Source: Sedimentisphaerales bacterium (GTDB lineage: Bacteria; Planctomycetota; Phycisphaerae; Sedimentisphaerales; SG8-4). From it: 41,341 nucleotides of DNA. This document shows, in pieces, positions 26,819 to 35,030 of the stretch. Below the pieces are notes generated by a model. The model made no database searches and had not been told where the DNA came from. It saw nothing but the letters and a program-made list of their open reading frames with translations. How positions within the stretch are numbered: the first letter of the stretch is position 1; each line of letters opens with the position of its first letter. A program made the position numbers and the translations under genes. The stretch spans positions 1 to 41,341 of the forward strand of contig JAFGJR010000093.1 in assembly GCA_016928975.1 (NCBI GenBank), given 5' to 3'.

Positions 26819-27358
26819 TCATTCCCAGGTTCGGGTCAGGACAATCTCGTTGCCGTAGGCGATGGGCATGTGCTCCTTCATAGTCGTATCCGAGTCCCAA
26901 AGCTCTTCCTGCTTGAATCCTGTGATTCGTATGTGCACTTCCCTCCGATCGCTCGCCACATTCCAGTCGGCTATCAACGCCCCCTCGAGGGGAAAACCAT
27001 AGTACACGTGTGCATTCACCAGAGCGCACCCGAGGAATGGGATACGCCTGTACGGACCAAAACTGGGCAGCCCGATCTTCCTGCTCCCAGGATCGAGATA
27101 ATATGGCTCAGGGTGCTCCGACGACTTGGACGTCAGCACGAGCAGGTACTTCTCATCGTAGCTGAGCATGTATAGTCTACCGCGGGCGTCCGGTCTGGCG
27201 GGAACGGATACGTGATAGGGTGACTGCCCGACCAGGGTCATCTCTCCTGTGTAGAATGCTCCCAGCCAGAACCGTATGCCGAGAAGCGTAGCGAACGAGC
27301 CGACAACGGCACCCCCGAGAGCGACAGCAACCGTAGTGAGCATCTTCCGCTTTTTCAT
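26819..27358 (-). CDS. Hypothetical membrane-anchored protein
   Basis: 179 aa, not recognised. The N-terminus is MKKRKM followed by one hydrophobic span (TTVAVALGGAVVGSFATLLG), suggesting a signal anchor with the rest outside the cytoplasm. The body is beta-rich in appearance, with GRLYMLSYDEKYLLVLTS and EVHIRITGFKQEELW. It is convergent with the nuoN remnant (15 bases apart) and divergent from the SGNH-like gene. It stands alone on its strand, so it is probably a single-gene unit. Coding is supported by length, the signal-like start and the absence of a better frame. Confidence 0.6.
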   Translation of the reverse strand: MKKRKMLTTVAVALGGAVVGSFATLLGIRFWLGAFYTGEMTLVGQSPYHVSVPARPDARGRLYMLSYDEKYLLVLTSKSSEHPEPYYLDPGSRKIGLPSFGPYRRIPFLGCALVNAHVYYGFPLEGALIADWNVASDRREVHIRITGFKQEELWDSDTTMKEHMPIAYGNEIVLTRTWE

Positions 27359-27562
27359 CAGTAAAGCCCTTTACAGCTTCGAGCATTCCCCGAATTCCTC
27401 AGAGACAAAGGGTCATTCCTGTCTGACTCCACGTAGGTCTTCTTCGGATGGACAACCCCCGGCGCATCAGCGAAATCGCATTGATGAGTGATGTTCTGTG
27501 GAATTCGGTCGACGCATCTGTTATGATGGCTCTGTCGATGTCCTTGCGCGATGGAGGATGGC

Positions 27563-28801
27563 ATGCAACGAGTTGCGAACAGCCTCTGGCTGGCGGTCCT
27601 GATCTTGATGCCGCTGTTTGCGGCCTCGGCCTGCGGGGCCGCGACGGGAGCGATCCTTGTCGATCACAATTGCGTGGATGTCTCTGCCATACCGGGCGAC
27701 TACGTCTCAGCAGCCTCTTCGCTACGGGTTCTGGTGAGGCATGCCTCGGTGGGGCAGGGGATCATCTGGGGCCTGGATTGCCTGGCGGGCGCCCATCCGA
27801 CCAATTCTGCCTGCTCCTGTTTTCCTGCCGGCAAGTACGATCGGAGCCGCTGGGTCTTCGAGGCTCGCATGGGCAACTGGCGGGAGAAGATCGACGATCT
27901 CGTGACGCAAACAGCCGCGCGGCTCGACGACTTCGATGTCTTCATGATGAAATTCTGTTACATTGACGCCCTCGGCGACAGCCATCCGGACTGGGAGTAT
28001 TTCCGCAGCCGGATGGAGAAGCTGGAGGCGGACTATCCGTGCAAGACGTTCGTCTGGTGGACGATCCCCCTCACGAGAGACGGCCAGGCCGGGACGGACT
28101 GGTTCAACGCGCAGATCCGCGCCCACTGTGCCACACAGGGCAAGATTCTCTTCGACATCGCGGATATCGAATGTCACGAGGCCGACGGCACGAAGCTGCT
28201 GAACGCCGGCGGCAACGAGATCATCAGCGCCAACTACACGAAGGAGATTCACGCCGGGCACCTGAATCCGACCAGCCGGGTCCGCGTCGCGTCGGCCTTC
28301 TGGCATCTCATGGCCCGAATCGCGGGCTGGAACCCCTGCCGATGCGTCGAGGACTTCGACCTCAGCGAAGAGGCATTCGAATTGACTCTGGGCGAGAAGG
28401 CATCGTGGTCGCAAGGCCGTGAAGGCTACGACCCGAACCTGCCCGGCTATCACGTTGCCGGTGACATTGCCTCCGTGACTATCCGGGCGAAGACGGATGC
28501 GTTGCCTTGTGAGCTTGTCCTGGCGATTCAGACCTCACCGGGGATGGCGCCGATGCTGGAGGACTTCGTACTCGTCAGTCCGGATGTGAGATGGAGTGGC
28601 GAGCCGTTCAATCCCGATACCGGCCTGACGTGCTTGCGAAAGGTTGCATGCCGCGACGAGTGGGAGGTCATGCCGGTGAATGCGGATACCTACTTCACAT
28701 TTGAGATTCGCGGTGACGAAGTATGCGTCACGTTCTTGCCGGATGCTATCGAGCTATTGCGAGCTGAATGCACGATCTCGTGGATCGACTGGTACCGCTG
28801 A
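27563..28801 (+). CDS. Secreted SGNH/GDSL-like hydrolase family protein
   Basis: About 412 aa, signal peptide MQRVANSLWLAVLILMPLFA. The early motif RVLVRHASVGQGIIWGLD resembles the HxSVG nucleophile block of a divergent SGNH hydrolase branch. EIHAGHLNPTSRVRVASAFW could supply the catalytic His block. The C-terminal 130 residues form a separate beta-rich part without recognised family. SGNH enzymes are usually esterases, for example deacetylating polysaccharides; activity is inferred. ATG 27563 is chosen because GGAGGA lies 4 bases upstream; ATG 27551 is the alternative. The 204-base region upstream contains a TATGAT-like -10 but no convincing -35. The gene is convergent with the next, with only 10 bases between stops. 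Confidence 0.65.
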   Translation: MQRVANSLWLAVLILMPLFAASACGAATGAILVDHNCVDVSAIPGDYVSAASSLRVLVRHASVGQGIIWGLDCLAGAHPTNSACSCFPAGKYDRSRWVFEARMGNWREKIDDLVTQTAARLDDFDVFMMKFCYIDALGDSHPDWEYFRSRMEKLEADYPCKTFVWWTIPLTRDGQAGTDWFNAQIRAHCATQGKILFDIADIECHEADGTKLLNAGGNEIISANYTKEIHAGHLNPTSRVRVASAFWHLMARIAGWNPCRCVEDFDLSEEAFELTLGEKASWSQGREGYDPNLPGYHVAGDIASVTIRAKTDALPCELVLAIQTSPGMAPMLEDFVLVSPDVRWSGEPFNPDTGLTCLRKVACRDEWEVMPVNADTYFTFEIRGDEVCVTFLPDAIELLRAECTISWIDWYR

Positions 28802-28811
28802 GAGGTGGTCC

Positions 28812-31568
28812 CTATCGTTCGTTCATCTCTCGTTGCGGCGGGAAATCGTAGGGGCGGAGGCCAACATCCGAGGGGGCGATATTGACCGGCCATTCACTGG
28901 AAGGCCCTGTGGCGAAGATGTCTCGCACGGCCTCCAGCATCCCAAAGCCAAATTCCGTGCAAGGCTCGATGTAGCTGCCTTCTCCCCATTCATTGACCGG
29001 GCCGAGAATGACCATCCTTTTGTTGTTCTCTTCGCAGAAGGATCTGGCTCGGCACAGGAGTTCAACGAACAACCCTATCGTGCGGCCCCGCACCATCATA
29101 GCCTTGTGTCCATGCCACGGCCGACTGTCCCAGCCGGTATCCACCAGGGGATAGTAGATGAGGCCGTCGGCGGCCTCATTTCTCCGTTTCCAGGCGTCGG
29201 GGCTGTCCCGCACGACGTCTTCAAAACGAAAGAGCTTCTGGCTCACCTGTCCGTCGATGGTCGATCCCCACTCGTGATAGGTCGTGACGCCGGAGTACCC
29301 CTCCTCCTTCAAGGTGTGGATGTGACCCTGGGAGAAGTCGTAGCCGAGGGCGATCAGCGTGATCCCGTTGAAACCCGCCGCTTTGGCCATCTCCTGTGAC
29401 TTCTCGATGGCCTTTCGCACCGCTTCGGAGCCGCCGAGGTCCGTGCGCAGACCCTTCGGGTCCCAGAGGAAGACAGCAGGTTTGCCGTTGATGTGGTAGT
29501 AGCCCGGCAAGGAGAAGTACGCGTCGATCCAGTGAGCGGCGACCTTGAGCCAGTCATCGGTGGAGTGCGTGCCGGGCGGATTGTGATTGGCCCACATGAT
29601 GGCCACTTTCAGCATGTCCCGGTACTTCGCCTTGCGGTACGCGTCGAACCAGTGCGTGAGCTGCTGGCGTCCCTGGACCCAGTACCAATCCACGAGGAAG
29701 CACGAGATGCCATTCTCGACGGCCCATTTGATTTGCCAGTCGACGCATTCGGGGTTCGACTCATCATAGTAACCGAGCAGAGGCTTTCGAATGGGCGCGA
29801 TCTTGCGGATGCAGTCCCACTTGGCGTCGGATTCCCAGCCGGGGAAGTAGAAGGCACACACCTCGATATCCGTCTTCACCGGCTTAGGGACAGGAACATA
29901 GTCGGCCCGGGGAATCGCAGGCGCTTCTGTGAACTCCAACCTCGCTCCCGAATTGCGGACCGGCTTACCGTCGAAGAAGAGCTCGACCGGATAGTTGCCG
30001 GGACTGTCGGCCACGACTTCCCAGACGAAGCTCACAGTCTGCCCATGCTCCATCGCGGAATGTCCCGGCTCCTTCGGTTTCGAAATGACTCTCGGTCCAC
30101 CGAATGTCTGCAAGCTGACCTCGGGAAGGCTCCGAGCGGGGCCGTTGCCGATGATCTGTGCAAGCACCTTGCAGGGCCTGCCTGCGCGATTCACGCCGTT
30201 CTCAAAGCCGAGGTAACCGACTTCAAGCTCGCCCGGCCCCACAGGCTCATCGCTGATCTGGATTCGCTCAAGTTGAGTCTTGGCTGCTTGTGGCAACCGG
30301 ATGCCGAATGCACAGATCCTGCCATTCCAGGTGCGAGTGTCGTGCATTCGAAGGTTGTAGACGTGTGACTCTCCGTCGCCTCGGATCGGGAACTCCTCGC
30401 TTTGCAGACCTGGAACGTCTTTGTTGGCCCACAGAATGCCGGCCATCGCCTCTCGGTCGCTCGCGAGCTCCACGCCGATCCATTTCTTGTCGCTCGCGTC
30501 GAGCTCCATTGGTGGGGCAAAAAGCTCCGCTGCCGCCGGGTGAACCTGCCACTTGCTCAGGTCGCCGTCGAAGGTCCATGAGCCGGCGCTGCTCTCGACG
30601 ACTCCGCGACCCCACTGGCCGACGCGAATCCAGTCGATCTCGAAGTCCGCGCCCTCGTACAGGTCCAGACGGAGCTGGCGGATCGTTCCTTCTGTATGCC
30701 AGAAGGGAAACAGCACGATCTCCTGCCAGCGAGATTCGCCTTGAACGGAGAATCGCAGCTTCCTGGCCTCCGTGAGCCCACCGTACTGGCCTTGGAGCTG
30801 GCCCGACCAGAACAGCTCCGCGACACCTGCTCGACTGGCTCTCACCCGGCTGACAATGTACTGGTGCGGGGTGGCGTTGATGGTGACATCCCGGCAGAGA
30901 AGAAACGGGTCCGAGTCCACCGCCCTTGCTCTCACGACGCCGTTGGCCGTCGTCACGTCCGCCAAGTGGGCGTTCGGCCGCCAGACCTTCAGGTCCTGCT
31001 CGGTGTCGAACTCCCAGGCGCACGGCAGATCGGGTGTATCACCAGAGGCCAGCCGGTCCCGCGCAAATGCAGCGACCTTGAGTCGATTCAAGCCGCCGAT
31101 CGTCCTGTCGCCGGCACAGTAGGCCAGCGGCACGCGGTCCTTCACAAATGTGATGGCTGTGTAGCAGTACCAGCCGTCAGGATTGTCTTCAATAGCTGTT
31201 GACCTGCTCCAGGTCTTGCCTTCGTCCTCGCTGATCGCGATGCACCCGCCGGGCAGACGGCGAAGCGACACGGACATGACGTTGAGCCCGTCTTTTCGCG
31301 GGACGACAATCTTGTCCTGGCTCCAGGTTCTGCCCTCGTCCTGTGAAATCCGCACGGCCAGGTCCGCCGCCGCATCGTCCCCGCTGCCGCCGGTGAAGCG
31401 GCTGTAGATCAGGCACAGCCCCCCGTCCTTGAGCTCGATGAGGTCCCCCTCGGAGTTGCGCGGATTTGCAGGACCCGGCTCGATGCTCAACAAGGGTTCC
31501 AGGTTCGCACCGGCGGGCAAGACCACCAACGCCACGAGGGTCAGCGTGATCCACGAGCTTGTCTTCAT
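28812..31568 (-). CDS. Sialidase-like / WbsX (GH99-like) multidomain secreted protein
   Basis: 918 aa, signal peptide MKTSSWITLTLVALVVLPAG. Residues about 25-150 resemble a BNR sialidase (NSEGDLIELKDGG, and Asp boxes SQDEGRTW at 75-82 and SEDEGKTW at 113-120). They are too short for a full six-bladed propeller, as if blades had been lost between the boxes. Two beta-sandwich-like regions follow (about 150-560). From about 566 (IEVCAFYFPGWESDAKWD) to 890 lies a WbsX/GH99-like TIM barrel with GISCFLVDWYW, YYHINGKPAVFLWDP and GPVNEWGEGSYIEP. It probably acts on external glycans. ATG 31568 is chosen for the signal peptide. It starts 35 bases after the ABC permease stop, so read-through from that operon is possible. 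Confidence 0.78.
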   Translation of the reverse strand: MKTSSWITLTLVALVVLPAGANLEPLLSIEPGPANPRNSEGDLIELKDGGLCLIYSRFTGGSGDDAAADLAVRISQDEGRTWSQDKIVVPRKDGLNVMSVSLRRLPGGCIAISEDEGKTWSRSTAIEDNPDGWYCYTAITFVKDRVPLAYCAGDRTIGGLNRLKVAAFARDRLASGDTPDLPCAWEFDTEQDLKVWRPNAHLADVTTANGVVRARAVDSDPFLLCRDVTINATPHQYIVSRVRASRAGVAELFWSGQLQGQYGGLTEARKLRFSVQGESRWQEIVLFPFWHTEGTIRQLRLDLYEGADFEIDWIRVGQWGRGVVESSAGSWTFDGDLSKWQVHPAAAELFAPPMELDASDKKWIGVELASDREAMAGILWANKDVPGLQSEEFPIRGDGESHVYNLRMHDTRTWNGRICAFGIRLPQAAKTQLERIQISDEPVGPGELEVGYLGFENGVNRAGRPCKVLAQIIGNGPARSLPEVSLQTFGGPRVISKPKEPGHSAMEHGQTVSFVWEVVADSPGNYPVELFFDGKPVRNSGARLEFTEAPAIPRADYVPVPKPVKTDIEVCAFYFPGWESDAKWDCIRKIAPIRKPLLGYYDESNPECVDWQIKWAVENGISCFLVDWYWVQGRQQLTHWFDAYRKAKYRDMLKVAIMWANHNPPGTHSTDDWLKVAAHWIDAYFSLPGYYHINGKPAVFLWDPKGLRTDLGGSEAVRKAIEKSQEMAKAAGFNGITLIALGYDFSQGHIHTLKEEGYSGVTTYHEWGSTIDGQVSQKLFRFEDVVRDSPDAWKRRNEAADGLIYYPLVDTGWDSRPWHGHKAMMVRGRTIGLFVELLCRARSFCEENNKRMVILGPVNEWGEGSYIEPCTEFGFGMLEAVRDIFATGPSSEWPVNIAPSDVGLRPYDFPPQREMNER

Positions 31569-31603
31569 GATCGATTGTGCCTCTGGGCCACAGACATGTG
31601 GCG

Positions 31604-32944
31604 TCAGCGTCTGGGAAAGAGACGGACCCAGGCCCAGAGCAGGCCTGCGGCTCCAAACACGAACAGCAGGGCCATTCGTCCCCAGATGTCCGCCAGCGTG
31701 CTGTCGTGCAGGAAGAGGTCCTGATAGGCGGTCATGGCCCAGTTGACGGGCGTGTAGCCGGAGAGGTGTCGCATCACCGGCGGCATGATCTGGACCGGCA
31801 CAAAGACCCCGCCGACGGCGCCTAAGACGACGGCGGACGTGCTGCCCACAACCCCCGCCTGGTCGGCGGACCGGGCGGTGCTGGCGATAGCCAGGGCCAG
31901 GCCGACCGCCATGAAACCGGCGCACAGGGTCAGCGCGATCAGGGGCGGCCACTGGGCGGAGAAGGTGAAGGCGGTGCCGCCCAACAGCGGCAGCACCCAG
32001 CAGCCGGCCGCGAGCATGATCAGGAACTGAAGCACCGACACGGACAGGAAGGTCACCAGCCGGCCGGCGACCAGGAGCAACGGATGTACCGGCATGGTTC
32101 GCAGCCGCAGCAGCGTGCCCTCGCGGCGCTCGCGCAACAAAGCGTTGGACGCCGGAATGACGATGAAGAGCATCGCGAACAGCGTGTAGCCCGGCACGTT
32201 CTGCTGGACCATGTTGGGCAGGATCTCGCGGTAGGGGTCCGAGTCCTTGAGGGTCGAGTTCCCTTTGGAGACCAGCGCCTCGCCCGCCACGGCGTCGGGG
32301 ACTCGCAGGAAGGAGCCGATCGTCAGCTCGGGCGGCATGACCTTCTCCGGCTCGGCGAGCAATTCATCCGCGAACTTCGGGTCCAGGCCGTCCGCCAGGG
32401 TCTCGACCAGCGTGCCGCTCCAGATGTTCAGGGCCAGGGCGAGTTCCGCCCGGAGTGCCAGACGCTCCATGGACAGAGCCAGAATATCACGGTATAGGGA
32501 AGGCAGGCTGGGATCGACATAGAGCCCGATTTCCGCAGCGGGGCCGGGATCGTTGGTGTCATCGGGACGAGCCCAATGGCGGGCGCGGAGTTCGGCGAGG
32601 GAGGAGAAGCCCGCCGGAATGACCAGGCAGGCCTGAGCCTTGTCGCCTTCGAGCAGCGCCAGGGCGCCAGCCCGATCCAGTTTCGATCCGGAGGGCGACG
32701 ACGCCAGGGTCAGCCCCTCCACCTCGCTCAGACCCTCGACGATTTTGCTCGCCAGTTTCCCATCGTCCTCGTTCACAATACACAGCGACGCACTGAAGCG
32801 CGACACCTTGCGGAAGGCGCCGTCCTGCACGAGGGTGAAGATCAGCAGCAGCACCGCGGGCATGGCAAAGATCATCGCCAGGCCCACCGGGTCGCGGAGC
32901 AGAAGTCGAACATCTTTGCCAACAATGGTCAGAAACTTCCTCAT
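31604..32944 (-). CDS. ABC-2 type transporter permease
   Basis: 446 aa. The first membrane span follows MRKFLTIVGKDVRLLLRDPV. A large extracytoplasmic region (about 45-225) comes next, then five spans in the C-terminal half including GYTLFAMLFIVIPASNALL, the cytoplasmic REGTLLRLRTMP coupling segment, and AVGGVFVPVQIMPPVMRHLSGYTPVNW. This is the typical full-length ABC-2 exporter permease (YhhJ/LinJ-like), working as a dimer with one ATPase. The ATPase gene (36088) is in the same operon but separated from it by two BtrH/HTH gene pairs. ATG 32944 lies 5 bases after the upstream stop with AGGTG about 9 bases upstream. A 21-codon vestige of a second copy lies at 34507. Confidence 0.88.
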   Translation of the reverse strand: MRKFLTIVGKDVRLLLRDPVGLAMIFAMPAVLLLIFTLVQDGAFRKVSRFSASLCIVNEDDGKLASKIVEGLSEVEGLTLASSPSGSKLDRAGALALLEGDKAQACLVIPAGFSSLAELRARHWARPDDTNDPGPAAEIGLYVDPSLPSLYRDILALSMERLALRAELALALNIWSGTLVETLADGLDPKFADELLAEPEKVMPPELTIGSFLRVPDAVAGEALVSKGNSTLKDSDPYREILPNMVQQNVPGYTLFAMLFIVIPASNALLRERREGTLLRLRTMPVHPLLLVAGRLVTFLSVSVLQFLIMLAAGCWVLPLLGGTAFTFSAQWPPLIALTLCAGFMAVGLALAIASTARSADQAGVVGSTSAVVLGAVGGVFVPVQIMPPVMRHLSGYTPVNWAMTAYQDLFLHDSTLADIWGRMALLFVFGAAGLLWAWVRLFPRR

Positions 32945-32949
32945 TTAGG

Positions 32950-33384
32950 CTACACCTGGTCCGGCTCTATTTGGATCAAACTCTCGGGGTCCTTCTCCGG
33001 GACGCGCACCAGTTGCTCGACCGGGGTCTGCAAGGCGTCCGCGTAGCGGGCCAGGACCTTCGGGCTGAGCTTGGCGAAGACCCGGGGCTTGAGATGGCGT
33101 TTCACTCGCCACTTCCACATGCCGGCATAGTCGGCGAGCGTGCGCTCCGAGAGCTGGTGGACCCGCATCCAGTAATACAAAGGGCTGCGCTCGCCGCGCT
33201 GGATGCGCTCCCGCGCCTCCTTCAGCGTTTGCCCGACGTAGGCCCAGTACATTCGGAAGCTGGTTTCCGGGACGTACCAACCGAGGCTTTTCACACCCAC
33301 GAACTTCCCGTTCTCGTCGACCGCCCAGATCAGCTTGTCCTGGTAGTCGAGTCCGGGATCCTGGGGGACGTCTTTGATCTTCAT
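32950..33384 (-). CDS. Small conserved protein with putative XRE-like HTH (copy B)
   Basis: 144 aa, no family recognised over its full length. The N-terminal part (DKLIWAVDENGKFVGVKSLG, then TSFRMYWAYVGQTLKEARE) is of unknown fold. The C-terminal half, HQLSERTLADYAGMWKWRVK, then LSPKVLARYADALQTPVEQL, follows the spacing of an XRE/HTH_3 helix-turn-helix. It could bind DNA or be an adaptor for the neighbouring BtrH-like protein. It is about two-thirds identical to the copy at 34569, with RGERSPLYYWMRVHQL unchanged in both. The start is supported by GGAGATCAGGT upstream, conserved in both copies. It sits 16 bases after its BtrH partner and 5 before the permease. Confidence 0.75.
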   Translation of the reverse strand: MKIKDVPQDPGLDYQDKLIWAVDENGKFVGVKSLGWYVPETSFRMYWAYVGQTLKEARERIQRGERSPLYYWMRVHQLSERTLADYAGMWKWRVKRHLKPRVFAKLSPKVLARYADALQTPVEQLVRVPEKDPESLIQIEPDQV

Positions 33385-33400
33385 AACCTGATCTCCACGT

Positions 33401-34462
33401 TCACAGCGAGGCCTCTGTTCGTTTGGCGTACTCCCGGAGGCTCCGGTAGAGGGTCTCTTCCTGTGAGGCCAGAGCATTGAGGGCGTCGGCCATGGACGAG
33501 TAGGTGTCGCCCGGGTTGGGCCGACCCCGGACGAAGCGGGTGGCCAGGACCGCGAAGTCGCGCCATTGATCGGCGATCGTGGTCATCGTCCGCCCGGCCT
33601 CCGCCAATTCCTCGGACTTCATCACATCGGCGGCCTCCGTGAGAAAGGCGGCGTACATGGCGCGGTACCCGGCGCCGCCCGAGCCGACCAGCTCCTGCAT
33701 GTAGACGATCTGGCTGAGGTTCTCCCGGACCACATCATCGGGCAGTTTCCGCTTCCAGCGCATCACGTCCCGAGCCAGGAACCGGATGCCACGGACGCCC
33801 AGCAAGGGGACCGGCGGAACCAGCATGTGGTAGCATACGTCCTGAATGCCTTGCAGGATCGGACGCGAGAGGTCCATGGACCTGGGCTGCGGATCGTCCC
33901 GGGGCCAGTAGATACGGCCGTTGGGATTCATACCGCCGCGGGCAAACCGCGCGCGGGTCAGTTCATCGCGCGTCAGCGTGACCACCTCTTCCACTATGGG
34001 GTCGCTGACCATATAGCGCCCGTTCTCGCGGCCGAATATCACGATATGGTGCGCGTTGAAGTGGATCCGCATCCCGGGCGGAAAGTACGGCAGCCAGTAG
34101 AGGCTCGTCTGGCACATCACCGGCTTGCCTTGGTCCAGCAGCTCGTCCACGGCGCGTGCTGCTTTCGCTCTGGACCAGAACTTCTTCTTGCGGTAGTATC
34201 GAATGCCCAGGCGCCGGAACGCGTTGCACAGGATCCCGCCCGGGGTCCTGCGATAAGTGGTGACCCGGATGTGAGCGGCGCGGAGAAACGGGAAGTAGCC
34301 GAAGAACACGCCGCCGCCGATGCCGAAGGCCAGGGGTTCGGTCATGTCGCCGATTCCCTGGTAGCAGCACAAGCTGGCGGTGGCCCCGCTCTCGCAGTGA
34401 GCAGCCTGGCGGTGCGGGTAGTTGATGGTTACACGATTACCTTTTTCAGTCGTGGTTGGCAC
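33401..34462 (-). CDS. BtrH N-terminal / DUF4872-like protein (copy B)
   Basis: About 353 aa from GTG 34462. The N-terminal domain matches the BtrH_N type: HRQAAHCESGATASLCCYQG with candidate nucleophile C23, and FNAHHIVIFGRENGRYMVSD with H139 and D154, a C39-peptidase-like Cys-His-Asp arrangement. The C-terminal helical part (GVRGIRFLARDVMRWKRKLP, AMYAAFLTEAADVM) is DUF4872-like. BtrH transfers an acyl group from a carrier protein during butirosin synthesis; relatives may be acyltransferases or peptidases. GTG 34462 is preferred because GAGGG lies 9 bases upstream and the same GTG context starts copy A; ATG 34471 overlaps that GAGGG. It is cotranscribed with the ABC exporter; substrate unknown. 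Confidence 0.82.
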   Translation of the reverse strand: MPTTTEKGNRVTINYPHRQAAHCESGATASLCCYQGIGDMTEPLAFGIGGGVFFGYFPFLRAAHIRVTTYRRTPGGILCNAFRRLGIRYYRKKKFWSRAKAARAVDELLDQGKPVMCQTSLYWLPYFPPGMRIHFNAHHIVIFGRENGRYMVSDPIVEEVVTLTRDELTRARFARGGMNPNGRIYWPRDDPQPRSMDLSRPILQGIQDVCYHMLVPPVPLLGVRGIRFLARDVMRWKRKLPDDVVRENLSQIVYMQELVGSGGAGYRAMYAAFLTEAADVMKSEELAEAGRTMTTIADQWRDFAVLATRFVRGRPNPGDTYSSMADALNALASQEETLYRSLREYAKRTEASL

Positions 34463-34479
34463 GTCAGTCATCCCTCAAT
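34455..34479 (-). other. Remnant of ATPase 3' end at the duplication junction
   Basis: 25 bases identical to 36079-36103 except one position. In the upstream copy this sequence encodes the last four ATPase codons (Leu-Arg-Asp-Asp-stop) plus the GTG start of BtrH-like copy A. Here the Leu-Arg-Asp-Asp-stop codons persist with one synonymous change (GAC to GAT) although no ATPase precedes them. It marks the right-hand edge of a tandem duplication. Confidence 0.8.
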
Positions 34480-34506
34480 AGGCGACATAGCGGTCCGCGC
34501 ACAGCG

Positions 34507-34572
34507 TCAGACCCGCGGGTCGCGGCACAAAACCAGCATGTTCTCGACGACGATGGTGAGCAACTCCTTCAC
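34507..34572 (-). pseudogene. Vestigial ABC permease start (21 codons)
   Basis: GTG at 34572 overlaps the stop of the small HTH gene (GTGA) and encodes VKELLTIVVENMLVLCRDP before a TGA at 34507-34509. It aligns without gaps to the start of the intact permease at 32944 (MRKFLTIVGKDVRLLLRDP), sharing LTIV, a Leu and RDP in register. Its position after the HTH gene also matches the intact permease. It is read as the truncated permease head left by the tandem duplication. It might still be translated as a 21-residue peptide. Confidence 0.65.
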
Positions 34573-35012
34573 ACCGGCTGCACCTCTCCAAGCTTGGGGA
34601 TCGGCAGATGCTCGGGGTCTTTCTCCGGGACGCGCTGCAACTGCTCGACGGGCGTCTTCAGGGCCTGGGCATAGCGGGCCAGCACGTTGGGCTTGAGTCT
34701 GGCAAAGACCCGCGGCTTTAGATGCCGCTTCACTCGCCACTTGCACATGCCGACATAGTCGGCCAGTGTGCCCACTTCCAGTTGGTGGACCCGCATCCAA
34801 TAGTACAGGGGGCTGCGCTCGCCGCGCTGGATGCCCTCGCGTGCTTCGTTGAGCGTCCGTCCCACATAGGCCCAGTACATGGCGAAGCTGGTGTTGGGGA
34901 CGTGCCAACCCACACTGCGCATGGTCACATACTGCCCCTGCTCGTCCTGGACCCAGAGGAGTTTCTCCCGGAAGTCAAGCCCGGGTTCCTGGGGGACTTC
35001 GTTTGCCTTCAT
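34569..35012 (-). CDS. Small conserved protein with putative XRE-like HTH (copy A)
   Basis: 147 aa, paralogue of the protein at 32950. The shared core includes MYWAYVG, RGERSPLYYWMRVHQL, KWRVKRHLKPRVFA and VLARYA-ALKTPVEQL, in which the LADYVGM to LARYAQAL spacing again fits an XRE-like helix-turn-helix. The tail (KLGEVQPV) differs between copies. ATG 35012 is preceded by GGAGATCAGGTC, the same leader as in copy B. It lies 18 bases after BtrH-like copy A, and its stop overlaps the vestigial permease GTG. Strict conservation of the central block, while the ends vary, suggests that this block contacts a conserved partner, perhaps the BtrH protein; this is inference. Confidence 0.75.
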   Translation of the reverse strand: MKANEVPQEPGLDFREKLLWVQDEQGQYVTMRSVGWHVPNTSFAMYWAYVGRTLNEAREGIQRGERSPLYYWMRVHQLEVGTLADYVGMCKWRVKRHLKPRVFARLKPNVLARYAQALKTPVEQLQRVPEKDPEHLPIPKLGEVQPV

Positions 35013-35030
35013 GACCTGATCTCCATGGTG

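Noticed and set aside
31569..31952. Upstream extension of the sialidase/WbsX frame
   Set aside because: It overlaps the permease C-terminus in another frame, is rich in Arg/Gly/Pro, and the signal peptide begins at 31568.
34471..34471. ATG 34471 as the start of BtrH-like copy B
   Set aside because: The GAGGG ribosome-binding sequence overlaps this ATG; GTG 34462 has proper spacing and the same context as copy A.
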